Source: Shewanella aquimarina
Lineage (GTDB): Bacteria; Pseudomonadota; Gammaproteobacteria; Enterobacterales; Shewanellaceae
Assembly (NCBI RefSeq): GCF_023349185.1
Contig: NZ_JAKIKY010000002.1
Coordinates: forward strand, 372,001-436,000
Direction of reading: 5' to 3'
Length of the DNA: 64,000 nt
In this document: positions 17,284 to 26,151 of the stretch, piece after piece
How the letters are laid out: every line of letters starts with the position of its first letter
Position numbering within the stretch: position 1 is the stretch's first letter
Notes under the pieces: model-generated
Database searches by the model: none
Seen by the model: only the letters and a program-made list of their open reading frames with translations
What the model was told of the DNA's origin: nothing
Position numbers and translations under genes: made by a program

Positions 17284-18372
17284 TTAGTCGTTAACGGCGC
17301 GGATGTGGGGGCTTTCGGCTTCGGCCACGACCCGATTGCGCCCCGTGTGTTTGGCCTGATAGAGGGCGTTATCGGCGCGGTTGACCAGGGTCTTGATGGT
17401 GTCATCTTCTTTGAGCTGGGCGGCGCCTAGGCTGATGGTGAGAGATTGGCCATCAAACTTCTGTGCGGCGATATCCTGGCGTAGCTGTTCGGCAACGGCG
17501 ACACAGATTGAGAGTGAGGTATCGGGCAGTAAGATCACGAACTCTTCGCCGCCCCAGCGGGCCAGAAAATCCCCCTCACGGCAGAGGCTCCTGAGGCTGT
17601 CGGCCAGTTGGATCAGCACGCGATCGCCGGTCAGGTGACCGTGGGCATCGTTAATCTGCTTGAAGTAATCCACATCCAGAATCAGCAGGCTAAAGGGGGT
17701 CTGTCGGTGATGGCTCAGCAGCACATGCTCCTCCAGCGTGATGTCGAGCTTCTCTCTGTTGTAGAGACCGGTGAGCTTGTCGGTCTCCGCCAGTTTCTGG
17801 ATCTTGGCGTTGCGCTCACCCAGCTGACGATAGGCCGAGGAGCGGGTGCCCTCGTAGAAGCGAAACAGCAAGATATGGGCAATGGATACTTCGATAACAT
17901 TGAACAGGGCGCCCATGCCGAAGGTGACGGGCTTGGCCTCCTGGATCTGGCCATAGACAATATAGGCGCAAACCCCGAAGGCGATTAGAGAGACCAGGCT
18001 GCCTCGCTGCCTACCTAGGAGGAAGAAGGCGAATGGCGGGATCAGGGTGGCCCAATAGAGAGAGTGGGCATAGCCGCCCACAGAGGCGACGAACAGGAGG
18101 ATCAATCCGGTGACCATCAGGGTCACCGCCCAGGAGGCGAGGTTGACGTTAGCTGTGTGGTTGAAGAAGGCCAGAATCGATAGTGAGAGTACGAAGCCGC
18201 TGGCGTCCAGGGTGGCGTACTCATAGCTCTCGAAATAGAAGATGTTGAGCAGGGTGAGCACCAGGAAGAAGCTGCTGCTGAGCAGCAGGGTATGGCCGAT
18301 CAAGCGGGTTCGCCAATAGTCTCTGTGGCCTGGTGGATATTGGGCAAAGTCTTTGTACCAATACTTGAGCAT
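17284..18372 (-). CDS. Membrane diguanylate cyclase (GGDEF)
   Basis: The 362-residue protein has about six N-terminal membrane segments (residues 25-180) and a cytoplasmic GGDEF domain. The active loop reads GGEEF, a catalytically competent variant, and the inhibitory I-site RxxD is present five residues before it (REGD). It should make cyclic di-GMP from GTP under control of the membrane sensor, whose ligand cannot be told. The conserved start DKLTGLYNR and end ADNALYQAKHTGRNRV fit the family. The in-frame start is ATG 18372, downstream of GAAAGGGAC. It may be co-transcribed with nothing else. Confidence 0.92.
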   Translation of the reverse strand: MLKYWYKDFAQYPPGHRDYWRTRLIGHTLLLSSSFFLVLTLLNIFYFESYEYATLDASGFVLSLSILAFFNHTANVNLASWAVTLMVTGLILLFVASVGGYAHSLYWATLIPPFAFFLLGRQRGSLVSLIAFGVCAYIVYGQIQEAKPVTFGMGALFNVIEVSIAHILLFRFYEGTRSSAYRQLGERNAKIQKLAETDKLTGLYNREKLDITLEEHVLLSHHRQTPFSLLILDVDYFKQINDAHGHLTGDRVLIQLADSLRSLCREGDFLARWGGEEFVILLPDTSLSICVAVAEQLRQDIAAQKFDGQSLTISLGAAQLKEDDTIKTLVNRADNALYQAKHTGRNRVVAEAESPHIRAVND

Positions 18373-18679
18373 GATGTCCCTTTCCTCTCTGCGTTTGAGA
18401 ATTATTACCCAAAATTAAGTAGATTGACAGTGGCTTATGCGGTGGTTTCAAGTACCTTGGTATTCGGAGAGTCCGACCCTCTCTGGCTAAGGTACGATGA
18501 CGCCATGTTTGGGGCTGTGTTAGGGTGATCGCAAAGGGGAAGCGGTTGACCCAAGGGCATTTGGCACGCAGCGGGTAGAAAGGGTTTTAAAGAGGGAGAG
18601 GTGATGACGGCATGCTTACTACAGAGATGGAGTGAGGATTAACGTTGGCAACTAGGGTTTCAAGGGAGTTGGAAAAGCA
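18373..18679. other. Intergenic region with duplicated gene start
   Basis: The 307 bases between the divergent cyclase and CbiM-like genes include the leader of both. The right half holds a degenerate copy of the CbiM-like gene start, described as a separate repeat. The left part has no clear dyad. Confidence 0.5.
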
Positions 18680-18730
18680 ATGACGGCATTCTTGCTACAA
18701 AGGTGGAGTGAGATAAATTGGCAATTGGGC
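18581..18730 (+). repeat. Imperfect tandem duplication of a ribosome site and gene start
   Basis: Copy 1 (18581-18653) and copy 2 (18654-18730) align from AGGGTTT through the ribosome site, ATGACGGCAT and on to TGGCAA. Copy 1 reads M-T-A-C-L-L-Q-R-W-S-E-D then a stop; copy 2 reads M-T-A-F-L-L-Q-R-W-S-E-I-N-W and continues into the real gene. Substitutions and a few indels separate them, so the duplication is not recent. Copy 1 may still be translated as a 12-codon leader peptide. Confidence 0.8.
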
Positions 18731-19360
18731 GGCGCCCAGCTGCTGGCCATGGTCGTGTTGGCGCTCTGGCTGTGGGCTATATGGCCCGTCGAGGATGTGA
18801 AGGCGCTACTCAAGGATAAGGCGCTACAGACCCGCTTGCTGCTGGCCATCTTCTTCGTCAATGCCCTGTGGCTGATCGACGCCAGTATTACCCCGGGGAT
18901 TCATGCCCACTTTCTCGGTCTGGTGACTCTGATGCTGATGTTTGGTTGGCGCCTGGCTACCCTGGCGCTGCTGTTGCCGGTTGCCTTCTTCGCCACCTTC
19001 ATGCTCAAGTTGCCGCTGGATTTCGCCATCTATGGCCTGGTGGCTATCGCCTTGCCGCTGTTTCTCAGCTATGTGGTCTACAGTCAGGTATTTAAGTATC
19101 TGCCCCACCATCTGTTCGTCTACATCTTCTGCGGCGCCTTCATGAACGCCTTCCTCTGCATAGTGTTTCACATACTCAGTTGGTCGACCTGGTTCTACCT
19201 GACGACCGACTATGACTGGGCCTATCTGGCAGATAACTATCTGCTGCTGATCCCCTTGCTGGCCTTCCCCGAGGCGCTGCTTAACGGCATGGCGGTGACC
19301 CTGATGGTGGTCTATCGCCCCGAATGGCTCTATGACTATTCGGACAGAACCTACTTTTAA
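18680..19360 (+). CDS. CbiM-like membrane protein (energy-coupling factor S/permease family), orphan
   Basis: The 226-residue protein is strongly hydrophobic with about six or seven membrane segments. The C-terminal block LLAFPEALLNGMAVTLMVVY matches the end of the CbiM family, substrate components of cobalt/nickel ECF transporters. Classic CbiM starts with a metal-binding MHI(M/P)DG motif; this protein lacks it, and no CbiN, CbiQ or CbiO genes are adjacent. It therefore may not be a metal transporter. The start at 18680 is supported by a preceding GGGAGTTGGAA and by the duplicated start copy upstream. Function remains open. Confidence 0.6.
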   Translation: MTAFLLQRWSEINWQLGGAQLLAMVVLALWLWAIWPVEDVKALLKDKALQTRLLLAIFFVNALWLIDASITPGIHAHFLGLVTLMLMFGWRLATLALLLPVAFFATFMLKLPLDFAIYGLVAIALPLFLSYVVYSQVFKYLPHHLFVYIFCGAFMNAFLCIVFHILSWSTWFYLTTDYDWAYLADNYLLLIPLLAFPEALLNGMAVTLMVVYRPEWLYDYSDRTYF

Positions 19361-19398
19361 TCCCTAGGGTAAAAGCCCCGCACAAAACACCTGTTAGC

Positions 19399-19412
19399 TT
19401 GATTTTAATCAA
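19399..19412. promoter_or_regulatory. FNR/EtrA-type operator upstream of the secreted nuclease
   Basis: TTGATTTTAATCAA is an exact match to the FNR-family consensus TTGATnnnnATCAA. In Shewanella the FNR homologue is EtrA and Crp recognises a related site. It lies about 160 bases before the nuclease start, upstream of a structured leader, in a position suited to activation. Confidence 0.6.
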
Positions 19413-19481
19413 AGGTTATCAAGATGATGGTTTAAATGTTTCAAATTGTAATCAGGTAGCGCTAGTATGCCTCCTTGTGCT

Positions 19482-19538
19482 CCCCGGAGGGATTTACCTC
19501 CGTGGTGTACGGGGTCAGCCCAGGCCTTAGGCCGGGCT
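19482..19538 (+). promoter_or_regulatory. Structured 5' leader with two hairpins before the nuclease gene
   Basis: CGGAGG (19485-19490) pairs with CCTCCG (19497-19502), extended by CCC/GGG outside. A second stem pairs AGCC(CA)GGCC with GGCCGGGCT (19517-19538). Together they give a compact folded leader ending about 30 bases before the start codon. I do not match it to a known riboswitch class. Confidence 0.45.
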
Positions 19539-19571
19539 CAATAATAAAAAATACTAGAGTGAAAATTTACG

Positions 19572-21215
19572 ATGGATATGTATAAGTTATCAACAGCTGC
19601 GTTAGTGGCTGGCCTGGCTTTCAATGCCAACGCCAATCTGCTGATCAGCGAAGTGTTATACGATGCGCCCAACAACGACAGTGTCGAAGAGTATGTCGAG
19701 CTGTTTAATGCCGGCTGCAGCAGTATCGACTTGAGTCAGTACCAGCTCAGCGACAACGGCAGCAGCTATGCCTTGGAGGGTACGCTCGCTCCAGGCGCCT
19801 ACTATACGGTGGCGGCCAATCAGGCGGGTTTCTACAGTCTTTTTAACACCAACCCCGATCAATCCCCCATGTCGTTAACCCTGGGTAACTCGGGCGACTT
19901 CGTGCGTCTGTCGAAGGGGAGCGAAGAGGTGGATCTGGTGGCCTGGGAAGGTGGCCTGAGTGGCTGGACGCTAAATGTGCGCGACGTCTCTCTGGCGCGT
20001 ACGACTGTGATCAACACTAAGTCCCAGGCCGATTGGAGTGCTATGGACAATCCAGGTACCCCGGGGACGGGCAGCCTGGATACCTGCGACACTTCCGCCG
20101 GTGGTGGTGACAATCAGCTGGGCAATGGTCAGCCTAAATCTAACCTTAGCGCGGCTAAGGGCGAGAGCTTGAGCTATCTGTTCGACCTGCCACAGGGGGC
20201 GAGCGAGGTTGTGGTGACCATGAGCGGTGGCACAGGGGATGCCGATCTCTATCTGCGCCAGGGCAGCGAGCCGACGCTATCAGAGTATGACTGCGCCCCT
20301 TATCTTACCGGCAACAACGAGCAGTGCAGTGTTAGTGCACCTGTGGTCGGTCGCTACTATGTGAACATCAATGCCTATGAGGCCTTTAGTGGCGTCTCGC
20401 TCAGCCTAAGCTATAGCGTGGCCACTGGTGGCGATGGTTCTGGTAGCGGCTCGGGCACTGGGACTGGCGGTGACGGCTCGGCCGGCGACAATGGGGACTA
20501 TGTCTACACCAGTTACTATGGCGATGCGATCGGGAAAACCGGCGCGGCGCTAAAGGCTAGCCTGAACCAGATCATCAAGGGGCATACCCGCTTTAGCTAT
20601 AGTCAGGTGTGGGATGGGCTCGGCTATGCCGATGAAGATCCTGCCAACAGCAATAACGTGATCCTCTTGTACACAGGGCGTTCTGAGCCTAAGAGCAATC
20701 GAGCCGGAATGAGTAACTCGCTCGATGCCTGGAATCGTGAGCATGTCTGGGCCAAGAGTCATGGCTTCCCCAGCAGTAGCCAATACGCCTATACCGACCT
20801 GCATCACCTGCGTCCGGCAGATGTTACGGTGAACAGCAGCCGCAGCAATAAAGACTTTGCCGCGGGCGGCGATGAGATCTCTGAGGCGCCGGGTAACTTT
20901 ACCGATGCAGACAGCTTCGAGCCCCGCGATGAGGTGAAGGGAGATGTGGCGCGTATGGTGTTCTATATGGATGTGAGATACGAGGGGAACGATGCCAGTG
21001 GCACGCCTGATCTTAGCGTGGTCAGCGGCGTCACGGGTAATGGTGAGGCGCTGCTTGGAGACCTCTGCACCCTGTATCGTTGGCACCAGCAAGATCCGGT
21101 CAGCGATTGGGAGCGTCGTCGCAACAATCGTGTCTTCGAGTGGCAGAAGAATCGTAACCCCTTCATCGATAACAGTAGTTGGGTGAGTGAGATCTACGGC
21201 GCCTCTTGCCCATAG
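19572..21215 (+). CDS. Secreted endonuclease I-family nuclease with lamin-tail and PPC domains
   Basis: The 547-residue protein has a signal peptide (MDMYKLSTAALVAGLAFNAN) followed by a lamin-tail-like domain (LLISEVLYDAPNNDSVEEYVELFN, about 22-165), a bacterial pre-peptidase PPC domain (about 185-285, GDADLYLRQG), a Gly/Ser linker, and an endonuclease I domain (about 310-540). The nuclease part shows NREHVWAKSHGFP, DLHHLRPAD and RMVFYMDVRY, the EndA/NucM-type active-site blocks. It should cut extracellular DNA, and Shewanella are known to use several such enzymes for DNA as a phosphorus and carbon source and in biofilm turnover. An EtrA-like box and a folded leader precede it; a terminator follows. 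Confidence 0.9.
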   Translation: MDMYKLSTAALVAGLAFNANANLLISEVLYDAPNNDSVEEYVELFNAGCSSIDLSQYQLSDNGSSYALEGTLAPGAYYTVAANQAGFYSLFNTNPDQSPMSLTLGNSGDFVRLSKGSEEVDLVAWEGGLSGWTLNVRDVSLARTTVINTKSQADWSAMDNPGTPGTGSLDTCDTSAGGGDNQLGNGQPKSNLSAAKGESLSYLFDLPQGASEVVVTMSGGTGDADLYLRQGSEPTLSEYDCAPYLTGNNEQCSVSAPVVGRYYVNINAYEAFSGVSLSLSYSVATGGDGSGSGSGTGTGGDGSAGDNGDYVYTSYYGDAIGKTGAALKASLNQIIKGHTRFSYSQVWDGLGYADEDPANSNNVILLYTGRSEPKSNRAGMSNSLDAWNREHVWAKSHGFPSSSQYAYTDLHHLRPADVTVNSSRSNKDFAAGGDEISEAPGNFTDADSFEPRDEVKGDVARMVFYMDVRYEGNDASGTPDLSVVSGVTGNGEALLGDLCTLYRWHQQDPVSDWERRRNNRVFEWQKNRNPFIDNSSWVSEIYGASCP

Positions 21216-21243
21216 CTTTATTTAGCCTATCTGATTGATAAGA

Positions 21244-21270
21244 AGCGCGGCCTCCTGGCTGCGCTTTTTT
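21244..21270 (+). terminator. Intrinsic terminator of the nuclease gene
   Basis: AGCGCGGCC (21244-21252) pairs with GGCTGCGCT (21257-21265) with one mismatch, followed by six T. It is placed directly before the convergent PagL-like gene. Confidence 0.8.
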
Positions 21271-21291
21271 ATGTCTACCAGTTTGATATGG

Positions 21292-21819
21292 TTACCAAAA
21301 ATAGCCATAGCTGAGGCCGACCACATTGAAGCCATCGTTCTCGTTGGCAAGATTGGCATTGGAGTAGTGGCTGAAGGTGAGGCCCAGCTTGTGGCGTTTC
21401 TGAAATATGACGCCGGCGGCCAGCTTGTCTTCGAACTGCCAATGGGAACCCAGGCTGCGGTCGAGGTAGTGTTCGCTGTCGATATAGGTGATGCCTATGC
21501 CTCCCTCGACGTAGAGGCTGAGGTTGTCCAGGGGATATTGATAGATGAGAACCGGAGTGATTGAGACGCCATGATTGTCGCTCGGTGTGTAGTCTTGCCA
21601 GTAGTGGTAGGCCAGCTCCAGGTTGATGCCGAGGTGGTAGCGGGTGAGCAGGTTATCTTCCATGGGGAGCTGATAAACCAAGGCGAGTCTGTGGGCCCTG
21701 GCGTTTTCCGAGCCATGCCATTTGGGGTCGGCTTGCCCCAGGTTGTAGCTCAGTCCCCACTCGGCAAAAGCCGATAGGGAGGTGAGGAAGAGGCCTAAGA
21801 TAATCAACATATTTTTCAT
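21292..21819 (-). CDS. PagL-like lipid A 3-O-deacylase / acyloxyacyl hydrolase
   Basis: The 175-residue protein has a signal peptide (IILGLFLTSLSAFA), an amphipathic beta-barrel pattern and a C-terminal aromatic residue (SYGYFW) typical of outer-membrane barrels. The conserved HYSNANL motif supplies His151 and Ser153 of the PagL catalytic centre. In Pseudomonas PagL the third residue is a glutamate 12 positions after the serine; here that place (NDGFN) is Asn165, with Glu160 nearby. Activity is therefore uncertain. If active it would remove the 3-O acyl chain of lipid A in the outer membrane. No operon partner is seen. Confidence 0.8.
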   Translation of the reverse strand: MKNMLIILGLFLTSLSAFAEWGLSYNLGQADPKWHGSENARAHRLALVYQLPMEDNLLTRYHLGINLELAYHYWQDYTPSDNHGVSITPVLIYQYPLDNLSLYVEGGIGITYIDSEHYLDRSLGSHWQFEDKLAAGVIFQKRHKLGLTFSHYSNANLANENDGFNVVGLSYGYFW

Positions 21820-22000
21820 TGGGTCATCCTTAGAAGCTGCGCCAAAATTCGCGGCGTTAGGTGAAATCCCTAAATTAAGATTAGTCTAAATCTGTATGGC
21901 CTTGTTAAAGCCTCAACCGATAGGGGCAATCCAGTGTCATCTGCCTGTCGCATTGTCAGGCTAAGTTAGGCTTATGGATAAGCAGTGTTAAGCTGGGGCT

Positions 22001-23023
22001 ATGAGCCGGTTCTCCTTCGAGCATGCCTTTGAAATCGATACCCTTAAGCGACTGATTGCCCAGCATCAGGGACATTTTCATCATAGTTCGCTGCTGGACT
22101 TTTATTATCGCGGCGAGGCGCTCTCTGTGACCGCCATAGAGCTGGGGACTCAGGAAAGCGATGTGCCCTGTGTGCTCTTCGTCGGTGGGGTTCACGGGGT
22201 CGAGCGCATCGGCGCCCAGGTGGTGCTGGCGTTTCTCGGCAGTCTGCTCAATCGGCTCGACTGGGACACACATCTGCAGGCGTTATTGAGCAGGGTGAGG
22301 CTGGCTTTCGTGCCCATAGTCAATCCGGCGGGATTCCTGCGTGGCAGTCGTGGCAATGGCCAGGATGTGGATCTGATGCGCAACGCGCCGATTGAGGCGC
22401 AGGAGGGGGTGACCTTCCTGGTGGGTGGTCAGCGCCTCTCTCGTCATCTGCCCTGGTATCGTGGTGAGGCGATGGCGGCGGAAACCAAGGCCTTGATAGA
22501 CTATGTCACCTCGCTACAGGCGCGCAGCAGTAGCCTGCTGGCGCTGGATGCCCACTCGGGCTTCGGGCTCAAGGATCACCTCTGGTTTCCCCATGCCTAT
22601 ACGGGTGAGCCCTTCGCCGGCATAGGCTACGTCTATCGACTCCATAGGCTGTTCGAGAAAGGTTACCCCCATCACGGTCACTATCAGCTGGCGCCTCAGA
22701 GTCATTTCTATCGCACCCACGGCGATATCTGGGACTACCTGGTGACCCAGGTTGACGGCAAGACGCCCTTTGTACCGCTAACCTTAGAGATGGGCTCCTG
22801 GGCCTGGGTGCGCAAAAATCCGCGTCAGCTGTTTAACTTTCCCGGTTACTTCAATCCGCAGGCGCCCCACAGACACCACAGGATCCTGCGTCGTCACGTG
22901 GTGCTGATGCAGTTTCTGCTCGACGCCGCCTATGGCAGGGTGCTGGAACAGGTGAGACCGCCTGAGCTGACGAGGCTGACCGCCGAGGGGCTGAGACTTT
23001 GGTTTAATCGAGGAAAGAGATGA
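22001..23023 (+). CDS. M14-like zinc carboxypeptidase family protein
   Basis: The 340-residue protein has the zinc-site pattern of M14 peptidases: VGGVHGVERIG (HxxE), VPIVNPAGFLRGSRGNG with the arginine and NG block, LDAHSGFGLKDH for the third ligand, and TLEMGSWAW carrying a likely catalytic glutamate. There is no signal peptide, so it is probably cytoplasmic. Relatives include succinylglutamate desuccinylase-like and DUF2817-type enzymes, so the substrate is not fixed. Its stop overlaps the next start by four bases (ATGA), which links it to the alpha/beta hydrolase gene. Confidence 0.8.
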   Translation: MSRFSFEHAFEIDTLKRLIAQHQGHFHHSSLLDFYYRGEALSVTAIELGTQESDVPCVLFVGGVHGVERIGAQVVLAFLGSLLNRLDWDTHLQALLSRVRLAFVPIVNPAGFLRGSRGNGQDVDLMRNAPIEAQEGVTFLVGGQRLSRHLPWYRGEAMAAETKALIDYVTSLQARSSSLLALDAHSGFGLKDHLWFPHAYTGEPFAGIGYVYRLHRLFEKGYPHHGHYQLAPQSHFYRTHGDIWDYLVTQVDGKTPFVPLTLEMGSWAWVRKNPRQLFNFPGYFNPQAPHRHHRILRRHVVLMQFLLDAAYGRVLEQVRPPELTRLTAEGLRLWFNRGKR

Positions 23024-23808
23024 CCACCTGGGTAATGCTAAGAGGCTTGATGCGCGACGAGCGCCACTGGCAGGGCTTTGCCGAGCGCCTGGTAGCGAGC
23101 GGCGAGCGGGTGATCACGGTCGATCTGCCGGGTAACGGCCGCCTCGCCAGCGAGCCGAGCCCCAAGTCTATCGACGGCTACTGCGACAGCGTATGGTCTC
23201 AGATAGCGCCGCATATCAACCCCTTTAAGGGCAAGTCTGTGGTGCTTATCGGTCTCTCTATGGGCGGGATGACGGCGCTGGCACTCGCCAGTCGCTATCC
23301 GGATCGCATACGTCAGGTGGTGCTACTCAACAGCAGCGCCGCCAATCTCTCCCCCTGGTATCGCCGTTTTCGTCTGCTCCCTCTGCTTGGCGCGATAATG
23401 AGGGTTGTACGGCTTAAGCTGATCCAGTTGGGGAGGGGACTTAGCTTAGTGGAGGCCTGTGTGCTGCAATACACCAGCCTGTATCATGGTGACGACTTGG
23501 CGCTCATCGCCAACTGGAGCCGCTGGCGCAGCGAGCGGCGTACCCGTCTCTGTAATGGCGTTCGCCAGCTCATCGCCTGTGCCCGGTTCCAGGCGCCGCC
23601 CCTTAGCAGTATTCCCGTGGTGGTGATCTGCGCGGCCGATGACAAACTGGCCGATCCCCGCTGTAGCAAAGCCCTGGCCAGCTTCTATCATACCCAGGCG
23701 ATAGTGTTACCCAGTTGTGGTCATGATATTAGCCTGGATGCCCCCGAGGCGCTGCAGGCCTGTCTAAAGGCGAACATAGTGGCCGATGGCGGCAAACTGT
23801 CACAATAA
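23020..23808 (+). CDS. Alpha/beta-fold hydrolase
   Basis: The 262-residue protein starts inside the stop of the M14-like gene (ATGA overlap) and is translationally coupled to it. The nucleophile elbow is GLSMGG; the acid is likely Asp in CAADDKLADPR and the histidine is in PSCGHDISLD. The early LRGLMRDERHWQ block may form the oxyanion loop. Resembles small-ester hydrolases and BioH-type folds, but no biosynthetic partners are near. Coupling to a peptidase suggests joint breakdown of one compound, which is inference only. Confidence 0.85.
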   Translation: MTTWVMLRGLMRDERHWQGFAERLVASGERVITVDLPGNGRLASEPSPKSIDGYCDSVWSQIAPHINPFKGKSVVLIGLSMGGMTALALASRYPDRIRQVVLLNSSAANLSPWYRRFRLLPLLGAIMRVVRLKLIQLGRGLSLVEACVLQYTSLYHGDDLALIANWSRWRSERRTRLCNGVRQLIACARFQAPPLSSIPVVVICAADDKLADPRCSKALASFYHTQAIVLPSCGHDISLDAPEALQACLKANIVADGGKLSQ

Positions 23809-23877
23809 TTTTGTCTAACTGTCATCTGCACTGGCTAGTATCCCTGGCCGACTATGGTTAATTAAGGGAATAGTAAA

Positions 23878-25173
23878 GTGCGAAAACCAACAGCTAATCT
23901 GACCGCCTTAGCAGGCATCCTATTGGGAGGTCTGAGCCTTGCCGCCTGTAATAGCAACGACGATGATAATCAGCAAACCAGCAACCCACTCGCTCAGGCC
24001 ATGGGCATCGATAAGCAGGTGCCGGCTCAGGTGGGTGTCAGACCCCTGTTTTTAGTGGATCAGATGGTCGATGGCGAGTTCAAGAGCCAGCTAGAACAGT
24101 GCCGTCAGGGGCCGTTTTATCGCAGCGACTTCGCTATCGGCCATCGCGGCGCCGCGATGCAGTTTCCTGAGCATACCAGAGAGTCCTACCAGGCGGCGAT
24201 CGACTCGGGCGCGGGGGTGGTGGAGTGCGACGTGACCTTTACCGCCGACAAGGCGCTGGTGTGTCGTCACTCCCAGTGCGATCTGGCCACCACCACTAAC
24301 ATCCTGGCCATCGACGACATCGCGGCCAAGTGCAGCGTGCCCTTTACCCCAGCGGATCCAGTTAACGGGGTGAGCGCCAGCGCGACCTGTTGTACCAGCG
24401 ACATTACCCTGGCAGATTTCAAACGCCTCAAGGGCAAGATGGATGGCGCCAATGCCAATGCCACCACGGTGGAAGATTATATGGCGGGCACGGCTAACTG
24501 GCGCACGGATCTCTATGCCGGGGACGGCACCCTGATGACCCATGGCGAGAGTATCGCCATGTTTAAGGCGGCGGGCGTCAAGATGACGCCCGAGTTGAAG
24601 GCGCCGAGCGTGACCATGCCGTTTGATGGCATGACACAGGCTGACTATGCCCAGATGATGTTGGATGAATACACAGCGGCCGGCGTGTCACCATCCCAGG
24701 TCTATCCTCAGTCGTTTAACCTGGAGGATGTGAAATACTGGATTGCCAACGCCCCCGAGTTTGGCCAGCAGGCGGTCTACCTGGATGACAGATACGATCT
24801 GAGTGATTTCGACCCGCAAAACAGCGCTACCTGGTCGCCCAGCATGGATAGCCTGGCTGGTGATGGCGTGCAGATCATCGCGCCGCCGCTCTGGGTATTG
24901 GTGACCCTGGACGACGAGGGCAAGATAGTGCCTTCGGAATATGCCAAGGCGGCGAATGCCGCCGGGCTTAAGATCATCACCTGGACCCTGGAGCGCTCAG
25001 GCCTGCTGACTCAGGGAGGCGGCTGGTACTATCAGAGCATCACAGAGGCGACGAGAGATGAGGGCAAGGCCTTCGAGCTGCTGGATGTGCTCGCCAAAGA
25101 TGTCGGAGTGATCGGCGTATTCAGCGATTGGCCTGCGACCGTGACCTACTACGCCAACTGCATGGCGAAGTAA
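23878..25173 (+). CDS. Lipoprotein glycerophosphodiester phosphodiesterase
   Basis: The 431-residue protein begins with GTG after TTAAGGGAATAG and has a lipoprotein signal (lipobox SLAAC), so it is anchored in the envelope. The GDPD core is clear: [19 protein letters not shown] and [19 protein letters not shown] with the catalytic histidines and metal-binding glutamate/aspartate. An insertion with several cysteines ([15 protein letters not shown]) is longer than in E. coli GlpQ. The enzyme would hydrolyse glycerophosphodiesters in the periplasm to glycerol-3-phosphate and an alcohol. It stands alone before a strong terminator. Confidence 0.9.
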   Translation: MRKPTANLTALAGILLGGLSLAACNSNDDDNQQTSNPLAQAMGIDKQVPAQVGVRPLFLVDQMVDGEFKSQLEQCRQGPFYRSDFAIGHRGAAMQFPEHTRESYQAAIDSGAGVVECDVTFTADKALVCRHSQCDLATTTNILAIDDIAAKCSVPFTPADPVNGVSASATCCTSDITLADFKRLKGKMDGANANATTVEDYMAGTANWRTDLYAGDGTLMTHGESIAMFKAAGVKMTPELKAPSVTMPFDGMTQADYAQMMLDEYTAAGVSPSQVYPQSFNLEDVKYWIANAPEFGQQAVYLDDRYDLSDFDPQNSATWSPSMDSLAGDGVQIIAPPLWVLVTLDDEGKIVPSEYAKAANAAGLKIITWTLERSGLLTQGGGWYYQSITEATRDEGKAFELLDVLAKDVGVIGVFSDWPATVTYYANCMAK

Positions 25174-25207
25174 CGCTTTCTGCGGTTTATCACCCGTGGA
25201 TAAAAAC

Positions 25208-25244
25208 AAGAGGCGCGCTCATCGGAGCGCGCCTCTTCTCTTTT
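25208..25244. terminator. Strong bidirectional terminator
   Basis: AAGAGGCGCGCTC (25208-25220) pairs perfectly with GAGCGCGCCTCTT (25225-25237) around a four-base loop, followed by CTCTTTT. It separates the phosphodiesterase gene from the convergent proline operon and can stop both. Confidence 0.85.
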
Positions 25245-25267
25245 CTAAGGCTTAAGAGGATAACCGC

Positions 25268-26143
25268 TTAGCCGAGTGCCAGCTCTTTGGCCCGGCGGGC
25301 GGCGCTGTCCATCGCCTTGGCGACCAGGGCATCGAGATCCCCGTGCTGAAAGGCGAGCACCGCCTGCTCAGTGGTGCCCTTGGGCGAGGTAACCTGACGG
25401 CGCAGGCTGGAGAGCCCCTCCTTGCTAGCCATCGCCATCGAGATGGCGCCCATGGCACTCTGCAGTACCGCCTTGCTGGCGGTTTTGGGGGGTAAGCCCT
25501 GGGCGATGGCCGCCTTCTCCATCGCCTCTAAGAACAGGAAGAAGTAGGCCGGTGAGCTGCCTGCCGTGGCCACTATGCTGGCCATCTGGGTCTCATCTTC
25601 CAGCCAGACGGTGTCGCCTACGGCGCGCATCAACTGCTCGGCATCGTCGAAGGCGAGCCTGTCGAGGTGGCTAGGCACAAAGAGGCCCGTCAGTCCCTTG
25701 CCGATGGCGCTGGGCAGGTTCGGCATGGCGCACACCAGCTGGGTATGCTGGGGCAGTCTGCCTGAGATGCTGGCGTGGGTCAGCCCCGCGGCAATCGAGA
25801 CAATCAGCTTCTGCTTGCACAGGGGGGCTAGCAGTGGGCGCAGCTCCTCGCAGACTAGGGGGACGATAAAGGGTTTCACCGCCAGTATGATGATGTCGGC
25901 AAAGGCGACCGCGGCGCTGTTGTCAGAGTGCACCTTGACATTAAAATCCTGCACCAGGCGGCTGCGGGTGTGCTGGCTGGGCGCACACACCAGGATCTGA
26001 TCGGCTCTGTGACCATGCTTGATCAGGCCACGTATGATGGCGCTGGCCATGTTGCCGCCGCCGATGAAGGCGATGCGCAGGTGCGGGCTTAAGCCTGTGT
26101 CTTGGGTAGAGATACTTGCCTCCTGTAACGCTTGATAGGACAT
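25268..26143 (-). CDS. proC: Pyrroline-5-carboxylate reductase
   Basis: The 291-residue protein catalyses the last step of proline synthesis, reduction of pyrroline-5-carboxylate with NAD(P)H. The Rossmann motif IAFIGGGNMASAII is at about 24-37, preceded by a 20-residue extension. Further family blocks are AVKPF, MPNLPSAIGKGLTGLF, ATAGSSPAYFFLFLEAM and the C-terminal VTSPKGTTEQAVLAF. It is the last gene of the putP-proB-proA-proC operon, nine bases after proA. Many Shewanella carry proC elsewhere, so this may be a second, operon-linked copy; the window cannot show that. Confidence 0.95.
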   Translation of the reverse strand: MSYQALQEASISTQDTGLSPHLRIAFIGGGNMASAIIRGLIKHGHRADQILVCAPSQHTRSRLVQDFNVKVHSDNSAAVAFADIIILAVKPFIVPLVCEELRPLLAPLCKQKLIVSIAAGLTHASISGRLPQHTQLVCAMPNLPSAIGKGLTGLFVPSHLDRLAFDDAEQLMRAVGDTVWLEDETQMASIVATAGSSPAYFFLFLEAMEKAAIAQGLPPKTASKAVLQSAMGAISMAMASKEGLSSLRRQVTSPKGTTEQAVLAFQHGDLDALVAKAMDSAARRAKELALG

Positions 26144-26151
26144 GTTTTATG

